Assembly (NCBI GenBank): GCA_934489895.1
Contig: CAKSST010000004.1
Span: 57,157 to 121,156, forward strand
Length of the DNA: 64,000 nucleotides
Direction of reading: 5' to 3'
Origin: an uncultured Eubacteriales bacterium
Lineage (GTDB): Bacteria; Bacillota; Clostridia; Oscillospirales; Acutalibacteraceae
A program made the position numbers and the translations under genes. Below, piece after piece: positions 53,670 to 62,722 of the stretch; position 1 is the first letter of the stretch; each line of letters begins with the position of its first letter. The notes under the pieces are model-generated. The model saw only the letters and a program-made list of their open reading frames with translations, was not told the origin of the DNA and made no database searches.

Positions 53670-56456
53670 ATGAACAAACAACAGCTTGCCAATAAAATCT
53701 GGGAATCCGCAAACAAAATGCGTTCCAAGATTGAGGCTAACGAATATAAGGACTACATTCTTGGTTTCATCTTCTATAAGTTTCTCTCTGACAAAGAAGT
53801 GGATTTTCTAAAGAAGGACGGATATGAAGAAACTGACCTCCAGGAACATGTACATGAGAACAACGAGGAACTTGTTGATTATTGTCAGCAACACCTTGGC
53901 TATTTTATCGCCTATGATAATCTTTTCTCGACATGGCTGGATAAGGGAAATAGCTTTACTGTTGACAATGTGAGAACTGCTCTTTCTGCATTCAATCGCT
54001 TGATCAGTGATACGCAGAAAAAGGTGTTCAGCAAAATTTTTAATACACTGGAAACTGGTCTGAGCAAACTTGGTGACAGCACCAGCAATCAAACCAAAGC
54101 TATCCGCGACTTGATTCAGCTGATTAAGGATATTCCCACCGACGGCAGGCAGGACTATGATGTTTTGGGCTTCATCTACGAATATCTAATCAGCAACTTT
54201 GCTGCAAATGCCGGAAAGAAGGCCGGTGAGTTCTATACACCTCATGAAGTATCTCAGCTTATGTCTGAGATTGTCGCAAACCACTTGAAGGATCGCGAGA
54301 AAATCGAAATATATGACCCTACGAGCGGTTCCGGCTCTCTTTTGATCACCATAGGCAAGAGTGCTGCCAAGTACCTGAAGAACAAAGACGGCATCATGTA
54401 CTATGCGCAGGAGCTGAAGGAAAACACATACAATCTGACCCGTATGAATCTTGTTATGCGCGGCATCAATCCAGCCAATATCTTCACTCGCTGTGGCGAT
54501 ACGCTGGAACAAGACTGGCCTATGTACGATGATGTCACGCAGACGTATAACCCGTTGTATCTGGATGCCGTGGTTTCCAACCCACCGTATTCACAGCACT
54601 GGGATCCGTCTCACAAGGAAACCGATCCCCGCTATCGCTATGGCATGGCACCAAAAGGAAAAGCTGACTATGCCTTCCTGCTTCATGACCTGTACCATGT
54701 AAAACCAGACGGTATTATGACCATCGTCCTCCCTCATGGTGTTCTGTTCCGTGGTGATGCTGTTGGAGGCGCTGATGGACTGGGTGAAGGCGAGGGACGT
54801 ATTCGCCGAAATCTGATCGAAAATAACAACATCGAAGCAATTATCGGACTGCCCGCAAATATTTTCTATGGCACGGGTATTCCCACCATCATTATGGTTT
54901 TACGGCAAAAACGTGAAGCTTCCGATGTGCTTTTTATCGACGCTTCCAAGGGATTCACCAAAGTTGGTAAGACCAACAAACTAATGGCATCGGACATCAA
55001 GAGAATTGTGGACGCTGTTGCCGCCCGCCCTGAGAGTATTGAAAAGTTTGCCCGACTGGTCTCCAAGGAAGAGATTCGCCGCAATGGATATAACCTGAAT
55101 ATTCCCCGTTATATCGATTCTTCCGAAGCGACAGAAACTTGGGATATTTACGCCACCATGTACGGCGGCATTCCCAACCATGAAATTGATTTTCTGGAAC
55201 AGTATTGGACTGCGTTCCCTCAGCTGAGAAGTGTTCTGTTTGCCGCCGATGAAACCCCGTATTCAAGATTGGCAGTTGAAAACATCAAAGAAGCTATCGA
55301 AGGCAGTGCCGATGTACAAGCGTTCGTTGCAGCACATCAGTCAGCGTTCGCAGATTTTGATACATATCTGGCCGGCGAACTGATCGGAAAAATGATGGAT
55401 CTGAATGTCTCCAAGGCTGAGGATACTATTACGCAGAATATCTTTGGCCGTGTTGCACCGCTTCCCCTGATCGACAAGTATCAGGCGTATCAACTGTTGG
55501 ATGACAAGTGGAATATAATTTCCACCGATCTTGAAATTATCCAGACGGAAGATTTTGCTGCCACAAAGCAGGTCGACCCGAATATGGTCATCAAAAAGAA
55601 AGACGATAAGGAAGAAGAAGTACAGAACGGCTGGGTAGGCCATGTCATTCCCTTTGATTTGGTGCAGACTACACTTCTTCGGGAAGATTATGATGCACTC
55701 AAGGCAAAGGAAGCCAGATTGGATGAAATTGCCGCTGAACTGACGGAGATCATAGATTCCATTGATGAGGGTGATCACGGAGAGTTTCTGAATGATGACA
55801 ATACTGCATTTGTCCCCAAAGAGTTTGCAGCAAAACTTGCGGAAATCTATGCAGATATCTCTTCCCCGGAACTTACTGCATTGCAGGGGTATGCTGCATT
55901 GATAGATGCCAAAGCCGGAAAGGCAGCAAAACTGAAATATATCTTTGAGCATAAGGAAGTGAACTGGGCGTTTGTAGATGGAAATGCCCCGTATACCAAG
56001 GGCAAAGTCGCGGCTTATATGAAAACGCTGCGCGAGGCATATTCCTTCCCGGAAGATTCCTTTGAGGCGAAGATGGTCTGTGCTGATAAACTGATGACGG
56101 AAGAAAAAGCCGTCAAAAGGGATGTCAAAGAAAAATCCTATGCGCTCCACATGAAAACCAAAGAAACCATTGAAGGGCTGAGCGATGAGCAAGTTCTTGA
56201 CCTCCTGCGCCTGAAATGGATTGTTCCGCTGTGCGCATCTCTCCGTGCCATGCCGGATGCAATCATTGACACACTGGAAAAATCGATACAGACGTTGGTG
56301 GATAAGTATGCTGTGACTTACTTGGAATTGGATGAGCAGATTCAAAAATCCGAGCAAGTGCTTTCTTCCATGATGGATGACTTGACCGGCAGTGAGTACG
56401 ACATGAAGGGATTGGCAGAGTTCAAAGCACTGTTGCAGGGGGATGCAAATGAGTAA
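53670..56456 (+). CDS. hsdM: type I restriction-modification methyltransferase subunit HsdM (long form)
   Basis: A 928-residue N6-adenine DNA methyltransferase. An HsdM N-terminal helical domain (~1-150) precedes the catalytic domain with SAM-binding DPTSGSGSLL (Asp216) and catalytic NPPY (Asn304). The remaining ~400 residues, including a coiled-coil-prone C-terminus, make it much longer than the ~500-residue classical subunit; such long forms occur in Firmicutes. The ATG at 53670 follows AAAGGAG; the open frame begins 48 bases earlier. It overlaps hsdS by eight bases. Together with HsdS it methylates the host target sequence. Confidence 0.93.
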   Translation: MNKQQLANKIWESANKMRSKIEANEYKDYILGFIFYKFLSDKEVDFLKKDGYEETDLQEHVHENNEELVDYCQQHLGYFIAYDNLFSTWLDKGNSFTVDNVRTALSAFNRLISDTQKKVFSKIFNTLETGLSKLGDSTSNQTKAIRDLIQLIKDIPTDGRQDYDVLGFIYEYLISNFAANAGKKAGEFYTPHEVSQLMSEIVANHLKDREKIEIYDPTSGSGSLLITIGKSAAKYLKNKDGIMYYAQELKENTYNLTRMNLVMRGINPANIFTRCGDTLEQDWPMYDDVTQTYNPLYLDAVVSNPPYSQHWDPSHKETDPRYRYGMAPKGKADYAFLLHDLYHVKPDGIMTIVLPHGVLFRGDAVGGADGLGEGEGRIRRNLIENNNIEAIIGLPANIFYGTGIPTIIMVLRQKREASDVLFIDASKGFTKVGKTNKLMASDIKRIVDAVAARPESIEKFARLVSKEEIRRNGYNLNIPRYIDSSEATETWDIYATMYGGIPNHEIDFLEQYWTAFPQLRSVLFAADETPYSRLAVENIKEAIEGSADVQAFVAAHQSAFADFDTYLAGELIGKMMDLNVSKAEDTITQNIFGRVAPLPLIDKYQAYQLLDDKWNIISTDLEIIQTEDFAATKQVDPNMVIKKKDDKEEEVQNGWVGHVIPFDLVQTTLLREDYDALKAKEARLDEIAAELTEIIDSIDEGDHGEFLNDDNTAFVPKEFAAKLAEIYADISSPELTALQGYAALIDAKAGKAAKLKYIFEHKEVNWAFVDGNAPYTKGKVAAYMKTLREAYSFPEDSFEAKMVCADKLMTEEKAVKRDVKEKSYALHMKTKETIEGLSDEQVLDLLRLKWIVPLCASLRAMPDAIIDTLEKSIQTLVDKYAVTYLELDEQIQKSEQVLSSMMDDLTGSEYDMKGLAEFKALLQGDANE

Positions 56457-57669
56457 GACCGAAACACCTTCCATTCGTTTTCGCGGCTTTGACGACGCTT
56501 GGGAACAGCGGAAGTTGGGAGATTGTTTTTCTGAGCGAGTTGAAAATATGCCTGATGGAGAATTAATCTCCGTTACTATCAACGATGGTATTAAAAAGTT
56601 TTCAGAACTCGGAAGGCATGACAACTCCAATGATGATAAGTCAAAATATAAGAAAGTGTGTGTTGGTGATATTGCCTATAACTCAATGAGAATGTGGCAA
56701 GGTGCAAGCGGATACTCACCTTATGAGGGTATTGTAAGCCCTGCATATACAGTCCTTTCGCCTAATGCAGGAGTTCTCTCAAAGTGTATTGCTTATCAAT
56801 TCAAATTACCACAAATGATACATACTTTTCAGATTAATTCACAAGGAATTACATCTGATAACTGGAATTTGAAATATCCAGCTCTGAGTGAAATTGAAAT
56901 TTACATTTCCCAAAGTGCTGCGGAACAAAAACAAATTGCTGAGTTTTTTACTAGCATCGACCGCCTCATCACCCTTCATCAGCGTAAGTTTGAAAAGTTG
57001 ACGAATGTGAAAAAGTCGATGCTCGAAAAGATGTTCCCGCAAAATGGCAGCTGCTATCCCGAAATTCGTTTCAAGGGATTTACTGACCCTTGGGAACAGC
57101 GTAAGCTGGGAGATATAGTAGAAAGAGTAGTCAGGAAGAACACAAACAATGAGTCAAGCCTACCACTTACAATATCTGCACAATACGGACTTGTTGACCA
57201 AATCACCTATTTTAATAACCGTGTAGCAAGTCGAGATGTGAGCAACTATTACTTGGTGTTGAATGGTGAATTTGCATATAACAAAAGCACTTCAGATGGG
57301 TTTCCTTTTGGAGCAGTTAAGCGCCTTGATTTGTACGAAAAGGGCGTATTATCAACACTTTACATTGTTTTTAGCATTAAAAATCAAAGTGAAATTGATA
57401 GCGACTATTTGACGGTTTTCTTTGATACTGACAGATGGCATAAAGGTGTTTCTGAGCGTGCAGCGGAGGGAGCAAGAAATCACGGATTACTGAATATCTC
57501 AGCCGATGATTTCTTTGATATTGATATATTTTTGCCGAGACACAAAGAAGAACAGGTTGCTATCGGCTCATATTTGCGTCACCTCGACCACCTTATCACC
57601 CTTCATCAGCGTGAGTTGGAAAAACTCCAAAGCATCAAAAAAGCACTGCTTGAAAAAATGTTTGTCTGA
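56449..57669 (+). CDS. hsdS: type I restriction-modification specificity subunit HsdS
   Basis: A 406-residue DNA-recognition subunit with two target recognition domains. Each is introduced by RFRGF/RFKGF-x-D-x-WEQRKLGD (near residues 9 and 206) and closed by a coiled-coil spacer (LITLHQRKFEKLTNVKKSMLEKM and LITLHQRELEKLQSIKKALLEKM). The repeated architecture is complete, so the target should be bipartite with about half set by each domain; the sequence itself cannot be read out. Base composition of the domains is more AT-rich than of hsdM/hsdR, as is usual for exchanged specificity domains. Confidence 0.93.
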   Translation: MSKTETPSIRFRGFDDAWEQRKLGDCFSERVENMPDGELISVTINDGIKKFSELGRHDNSNDDKSKYKKVCVGDIAYNSMRMWQGASGYSPYEGIVSPAYTVLSPNAGVLSKCIAYQFKLPQMIHTFQINSQGITSDNWNLKYPALSEIEIYISQSAAEQKQIAEFFTSIDRLITLHQRKFEKLTNVKKSMLEKMFPQNGSCYPEIRFKGFTDPWEQRKLGDIVERVVRKNTNNESSLPLTISAQYGLVDQITYFNNRVASRDVSNYYLVLNGEFAYNKSTSDGFPFGAVKRLDLYEKGVLSTLYIVFSIKNQSEIDSDYLTVFFDTDRWHKGVSERAAEGARNHGLLNISADDFFDIDIFLPRHKEEQVAIGSYLRHLDHLITLHQRELEKLQSIKKALLEKMFV

Positions 57670-57684
57670 TACAGGAGGCAAGCT

Positions 57685-60600
57685 ATGGTATTTGAACAGG
57701 AAGCCGCCTTTGAAACGGCGCTCATTAATTTACTGACAGAAAAATATGGCTGGGAGCCGGAAATTCTGCGCTATAAAACAGAAGAAGATCTGATCCAAAA
57801 CTGGAAACAGATCCTCTTTGAAAACAACCGGGACGTGGACCGGCTGAACGATGTTCCGCTGACCGACGGCGAAATGCAGCAGATTCTTGACCAGATTACC
57901 CGTCTGCGCACGCCGCTGAAACTCAACGGTTTTATCAATGGTAAAACCGTTGCTGTCAAACGCGACAATCCCGCAGATGAACTGCACTTCGGGAAAGAAG
58001 TCAGTCTGAAAATCTATGACCGTCAGGAAATTGCCGCCGGTCAGAGCCGCTATCAGATTGCAGAGCAACCGGTGTTCAAGGCAAGAAACTCTGTTTTACC
58101 CAACCGCCGGGGTGACTTTATGCTGTTGATCAACGGTATGCCGCTGATTCACTGTGAACTGAAACGCAGCGGTGTGGATGTCAGCCAAGCCTACAACCAG
58201 ATTGAAAAATATGCACATGAGGGAGTTTTCTCTGGATTGTTTGCTCTTGTGCAGATTTTTATTGCTATGCAGCCGGATGAAACGGTCTATTTTGCCAACC
58301 CCGGTCCGGACGGAAAGTTCAACAAAGACTTTTACTTTCACTGGGCAGATGCCAACAATGAGCCGTTGAACAACTGGAAAGACATTGCACAGTATCTGCT
58401 TTCCATCCCTATGGCACACCAGCTGATCGGCTTCTATACCGTTGCCGACGATACCGACGGTATTTTGAAGGTTATGCGCAGCTATCAGTATTATGCGACT
58501 TCTCGTATTACCAGCCGCGTTGCTATGCGCCGATGGGCTGATAGGGATCAGATGGGCGGCTACATCTGGCACACCACCGGTTCCGGAAAAACACTGACCA
58601 GCTTCAAATCGGCTCAGTTGATTGCAGCTTCCAAGGATGCCGACAAGGTTGTATTCCTGATGGACAGAGTTGAACTTGGCACGCAGTCCCTGTTGGACTA
58701 TCGCGGGTTTGCCGACGATACAGACTCTGTGCAAGCTACAGAAAACACGGATATTCTCGTAGCAAAACTGCGGAGCGATGATCCCGCAAACACGTTGATT
58801 GTCACATCTATTCAGAAAATGAGCCGTGTGGAAGAAGAAAATGGCTTCAATGCGCACGACATCGAACTGATTCAAAATAAACGGGTTGTATTTATCATTG
58901 ATGAAGCTCATCGTGATGTGTTTGGCGAAATGCTGCGGACTATTAAAGAGACTTTCCCGAACGCCATGTTTTTTGGCTTTACCGGCACGCCGATCCACGA
59001 TGAAAATCAGAAGAAAATGAGCACTACTTCGGATGTGTTCGGCAATGAGCTGCACAGGTACAGCATTGCGGACGGCATCCGTGATAAGAATGTTCTGGGC
59101 TTTGATCCATACATGGTGCCAACATACAGAGATCGTGATCTTCGGAAAGCGGTTGCACTTGAAAGAGCTAAGGCAACTACTGAGGCAGAAGCGTTGGCAG
59201 ACCCTAAAAAGAAAAAAGTCTATCTGCATTATATGGATCACACAAAAGTGCCGATGGCTGGATATGTTCAGGCAGATGGTAGCTATTTGAAAGGCATTGA
59301 AGATTATCTGCCTGTTTCTCAGTACGAACGCGAAGAGCATCAGTGTGCCGTAGTTGATGATATTTTGGAAAACTGGACAACCCTAAGCCACGACAGCAAG
59401 TTTCATGCGATTTTTGCTACCAGTAGCATTCCAGAGGCAATCCAGTATTATAAACTGTTTAAAGCAAAGGGCAATCTGAAGATTACCGCTTTGTTTGACC
59501 CCAGTATTGATAACAATGGTAATGGGCTTTTTAAAGAAGAGGGCATTGTTGAAATCATCAAAGATTACAATACCAGATACAGTATGGAGTTCCAAATGGC
59601 AACTTATGCAACCTTCAAAAAGGACATTTCCTATCGTCTGGCGCACAAAGAACAGTACAAAGGAATTGAACATACTCCCGACCAGCAAATTGATCTACTG
59701 ATCGTTGTCGATCAGATGCTGACTGGTTTTGACTCCAAATGGATCAACACGCTATATTTGGATAAGATTTTGGTTTACGAAAAGTTGATTCAGGCATTCT
59801 CACGTACCAATCGTCTCTATGGTCCGGAGAAGCCCTTTGGCACGATTCGTTATTATCGTAAACCGTATACAACGCAGAGAAACATTGAAGAAGCGTTCAA
59901 GTTGTATTCCGGTGATAGACCTCTTGGCCTATTTGCCGATAAGCTGGAACACAACCTCGAAAAAATGAATGCGTTGTACGATGATATTGGGAGCATCTTC
60001 CGTTCTGCTGGAATTGAGAACTTCGAAAAACTTCCGGTTGATCATACGGAGCGCGGACAATTTGCTAAATTATTCAAACAGCTTAACAGCTATCTCGAGG
60101 CTGCTAAGATACAGGGCTTCACTTGGAATAAGCTGTCTTATGAATTTAAGAACGTTGGCAGAAAAGTGATCATAAATCTGCACCTCGATGAAACCACCTA
60201 CTTGATTCTTGCTTTACGCTATAAGGAACTGTTCGCTGGCGGCAGTGGAGAAGCCGGTGTTGAGGATGTGCCGTATGAAATTGACTCTTATCTGACGGAA
60301 ATCAATACTGGTGTAATTGATGCCAACTATATGAACTCCCGGTTCAAAAAGTACATCAAGGCATTGCAGGATGGCGCGGAAACTGCCGCTGTGCTAGATG
60401 AACTTCACAAGTCGTTTGCAACGCTCACGCAAGAGGAACAAAAATACGCAAACATCTTCCTCCACGATGTCCAGAACGGTGATGTGATAGTTGACGAAGG
60501 AAAAACGCTCCGGAATTATATTACAGAGTATATGACCAGCGCCAAAAATGACCAGATCCACCGTTTTGCCACCGCCATCGGAGTTGATGAAACGATACTG

Positions 60601-60807
60601 CGTAGCTTTATGCAGTCGAAAATCACGGAAGCCAATATCAATGAGTTTGGTAAATTTGACACATTGAAGGCAACCGTGGATACGGAAAAGGCGAAAACCT
60701 TCCTTGAAATGATAGAGGGTAAGCCTATCAAGAAATTCCAGATCAACATGAAGATTGACCAAATGTTGAGAAAATTTATTCTTGAAGGCGGATTTGATAT
60801 TACATAA
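57685..60807 (+). CDS. hsdR: type I restriction enzyme subunit HsdR
   Basis: A 1040-residue motor and nuclease subunit that translocates and cuts unmethylated DNA. The N-terminal endonuclease domain has Asp144 and E158-x-K160 (GDFMLLINGMPLIHCELK). The SF2 motor has Walker A TTGSGKT (Lys302), DEAH (Asp406) and the motif III segment FGFTGTPI, followed by DQMLTGFDSKWINTLYLD and QAFSRTNRLY. The C-terminal part is the helical HsdM-binding region. All key residues are present, so the system looks functional. A GGAGG site precedes the ATG, 15 bp after hsdS. Confidence 0.95.
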   Translation: MVFEQEAAFETALINLLTEKYGWEPEILRYKTEEDLIQNWKQILFENNRDVDRLNDVPLTDGEMQQILDQITRLRTPLKLNGFINGKTVAVKRDNPADELHFGKEVSLKIYDRQEIAAGQSRYQIAEQPVFKARNSVLPNRRGDFMLLINGMPLIHCELKRSGVDVSQAYNQIEKYAHEGVFSGLFALVQIFIAMQPDETVYFANPGPDGKFNKDFYFHWADANNEPLNNWKDIAQYLLSIPMAHQLIGFYTVADDTDGILKVMRSYQYYATSRITSRVAMRRWADRDQMGGYIWHTTGSGKTLTSFKSAQLIAASKDADKVVFLMDRVELGTQSLLDYRGFADDTDSVQATENTDILVAKLRSDDPANTLIVTSIQKMSRVEEENGFNAHDIELIQNKRVVFIIDEAHRDVFGEMLRTIKETFPNAMFFGFTGTPIHDENQKKMSTTSDVFGNELHRYSIADGIRDKNVLGFDPYMVPTYRDRDLRKAVALERAKATTEAEALADPKKKKVYLHYMDHTKVPMAGYVQADGSYLKGIEDYLPVSQYEREEHQCAVVDDILENWTTLSHDSKFHAIFATSSIPEAIQYYKLFKAKGNLKITALFDPSIDNNGNGLFKEEGIVEIIKDYNTRYSMEFQMATYATFKKDISYRLAHKEQYKGIEHTPDQQIDLLIVVDQMLTGFDSKWINTLYLDKILVYEKLIQAFSRTNRLYGPEKPFGTIRYYRKPYTTQRNIEEAFKLYSGDRPLGLFADKLEHNLEKMNALYDDIGSIFRSAGIENFEKLPVDHTERGQFAKLFKQLNSYLEAAKIQGFTWNKLSYEFKNVGRKVIINLHLDETTYLILALRYKELFAGGSGEAGVEDVPYEIDSYLTEINTGVIDANYMNSRFKKYIKALQDGAETAAVLDELHKSFATLTQEEQKYANIFLHDVQNGDVIVDEGKTLRNYITEYMTSAKNDQIHRFATAIGVDETILRSFMQSKITEANINEFGKFDTLKATVDTEKAKTFLEMIEGKPIKKFQINMKIDQMLRKFILEGGFDIT

Positions 60808-60831
60808 TAGAGAAAAGGATGCGAAAACACT

Positions 60832-61773
60832 ATGGTGAGCAAAACAAGAAAAGTATCGTTTTATCGTCTATCACTGGAAAAACAAACACTGCTTCCGGGA
60901 ACGCGCACTGTCCGGGTAACACAATTAAACAACAGCGAAATCGAAGACTGCTTTAGGGAAATATATAACGAAAAAATGCAGGTACTTTCCGATAATCATA
61001 AAGCAATTAATATCACGGCTTCAAATGGACACTATGTCATTGAAGCAATATCCTTTGAAGAGCATAGAGCTTTCTTAAAGATCGGTCAACAAAATCCTTC
61101 TAACACTGTTGCTCTGCGAGATCGAACAACATTGGAAACAGAAAATGTACCAATGCGTGAAAGTCAGCTGCTGGAGCTTTACACTTTCTGCCTTATTGAT
61201 TTTGAGAGCGGAATTGTGAGCTACATTGGCATTAACGGGGCTCCCAAAATTTCAGCTGTCCGCAACCTGTTTGATCAAACGCTTAAACCGGGAGAAAATA
61301 CTTCTGCCCACCTTGCAGCAATCATGACTGATGATATTCTACAAGTATTAGTTCGGAAGCATATTATCAGCAAGGTATCTGTTACGGTAGCTGTACCTGA
61401 AGATCAAATTCTAAGCGACATCGGGCTGGATATTGAAAATTTTGATGCGATTCGAAATGTACGCACAAAAACTGCGACATACAAATTGGTAGGTCGCCGC
61501 AATAAGAACATATTTACTTCTAGTTCAAAACTCGCCGAAATGATCGCCGCAATAAAAATTAAATTTGGTGATAACCTGCAAGGGCTGACTGCAAACGCAA
61601 AGGATTATAACGAAAAATCACAGACATATGATTTGCTGCAATATAACTTTACAAAAACAGTCGTCCTTGGTAGAGAGGACGAAGGTTTGTTGACACTTGA
61701 TGATTTCAAAGACGCACTCGTAAATACATACGATTTATATAGGACAGAGCTTTTGAGATATTGTCGAAGTTAA
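60832..61773 (+). CDS. soluble protein of unknown function in a defence context
   Basis: A 313-residue soluble protein that I do not recognise. The N-terminus MVSKTRKVSFYRLSLEK and a beta-rich first third are followed by YTFCLIDFESGIVSYIGING, a helical AHLAAIMTDDILQVL segment, a strand-rich VSVTVAVPEDQIL and a closing VNTYDLYRTELLRYCRS. It has no membrane segment, no nucleotide-binding loop and no obvious nuclease motif. It lies 24 bp after hsdR and 21 bp before a four-helix membrane protein gene, so the pair probably works together. A soluble ~310-residue protein next to a four-helix membrane protein recalls Kiwa (KwaB/KwaA), but gene order is reversed and homology is not claimed. Confidence 0.6.
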   Translation: MVSKTRKVSFYRLSLEKQTLLPGTRTVRVTQLNNSEIEDCFREIYNEKMQVLSDNHKAINITASNGHYVIEAISFEEHRAFLKIGQQNPSNTVALRDRTTLETENVPMRESQLLELYTFCLIDFESGIVSYIGINGAPKISAVRNLFDQTLKPGENTSAHLAAIMTDDILQVLVRKHIISKVSVTVAVPEDQILSDIGLDIENFDAIRNVRTKTATYKLVGRRNKNIFTSSSKLAEMIAAIKIKFGDNLQGLTANAKDYNEKSQTYDLLQYNFTKTVVLGREDEGLLTLDDFKDALVNTYDLYRTELLRYCRS

Positions 61774-61794
61774 CCTGAATTGGTGGTGGAATAA

Positions 61795-62253
61795 ATGACA
61801 AAGCTAAAAAACTGGATATGGATAAGTTTAGTATTAGTATTGTCAATTGGAGTATCTATTATATTATTTAAAAGCGCTTTCTTCGATATAAGCAAGTTTG
61901 AAGAATTGGCTCCGGATTTTCATTATAATGCAATATCTATGTCCGCGATAATTGGAGGCTTTTTATTTACAGGGATTAGCATTCTGATTTCTGTGATTGA
62001 CAAAGAGCGCATTGAACGATTATGGAATAACAGCTATTTAGACAATCTCTATCGGTCAGCCTTCGTGGGAATGATTGCAAATATCATCACGATTATTGTT
62101 GCGTTTTCATTAGTCTTTTTAGACATTCCCTCAAAAGCGGAAGACATCTTTGTTGAGATCGAAATTGCAGCACTAATAATTGGTGTTGTATTCTTTGCGT
62201 GGTGTATAAAGTACTTGTTGTTTATAATTTCTAAGCTTAAAACCGAAAAATAA
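61795..62253 (+). CDS. four-helix membrane protein of unknown function
   Basis: A 152-residue hydrophobic protein with four predicted membrane helices (~7-25, 42-65, 88-110 and 118-145) and a Lys-rich C-terminus. Between helices 2 and 3 lies a charged loop (VIDKERIERLWNNSYLDNLY), probably cytoplasmic. I cannot assign a family. It is the last gene of the hsdM-hsdS-hsdR-unknown run, preceded by a TGGTGG site. Small multi-helix membrane proteins in such contexts often act as membrane-damaging or sensing parts of anti-phage systems, which is only an inference here. Confidence 0.6.
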   Translation: MTKLKNWIWISLVLVLSIGVSIILFKSAFFDISKFEELAPDFHYNAISMSAIIGGFLFTGISILISVIDKERIERLWNNSYLDNLYRSAFVGMIANIITIIVAFSLVFLDIPSKAEDIFVEIEIAALIIGVVFFAWCIKYLLFIISKLKTEK

Positions 62254-62306
62254 ATTTTAGATTGTTGCGAGTCCCTACTGTTCACACAAGAGTTTCAAAA
62301 TCCGGG

Positions 62307-62335
62307 TTGACATCTGCTCGGATTTTGATTATACT
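62307..62335 (+). promoter_or_regulatory. promoter of the XRE-DUF1016-recombinase operon
   Basis: TTGACA (62307-62312), 17-base spacer, TATACT (62330-62335), 30 bp before the XRE start. It separates this operon from the restriction-modification run. Confidence 0.75.
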
Positions 62336-62365
62336 ATTCTTAACCCGAATTGGAGGTTGAATGGC

Positions 62366-62722
62366 ATGAAACAACTGGGTATACGTCTTCGCGCATTGCG
62401 GGAAGGTATTGGTTTATCCCAATCAAAATTCGCTGATGTGATCGGCTCTACACAGTCCAGCATTAACCGCTATGAGAATGGTCAGGCAACGCCGACTGTT
62501 GAGCTTCTGCGCAAGTATGCGGACTATTTTGACGTTTCAATGGACTACATCTTCGCCCGCTGCGATAATCCGCACGGCAAGGTGTATGAGGCAAAACCTC
62601 CGGTTGACGCGAACAATCCTGAACTGAGGAAGTTCGTTGAGATGTGCTTCGATCCGGAATCACCGATGAACGAAAAACTGAAAGAAGCGATGCTGAAAAT
62701 GCTTGGGGAGGCGAAGACATGA
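62366..62722 (+). CDS. XRE-family transcriptional regulator
   Basis: A 118-residue regulator with an N-terminal Cro/cI-type helix-turn-helix (LRALREGIGLSQSKFADVIG, then SINRYENGQATPTVELLRKYADYFDVSMDYIF) and a helical C-terminus for dimer formation. The ATG at 62366 lies nine bases after GGAGG; an in-frame TTG at 62357 abuts that site. Its stop overlaps the next start (ATGA). As first gene of the operon it probably represses its own promoter. Confidence 0.88.
   Translation: MKQLGIRLRALREGIGLSQSKFADVIGSTQSSINRYENGQATPTVELLRKYADYFDVSMDYIFARCDNPHGKVYEAKPPVDANNPELRKFVEMCFDPESPMNEKLKEAMLKMLGEAKT

Noticed and set aside
55341..56630. 429-codon minus-strand frame opposite hsdM and hsdS
   Set aside because: It crosses the hsdM-hsdS junction on the opposite strand and reads as an antisense artefact without domain features.
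58096..59340. 414-codon minus-strand frame opposite hsdR
   Set aside because: It lies wholly inside hsdR with its conserved motor motifs, has Cys/His/Phe-rich low-sense composition and no ribosome site.
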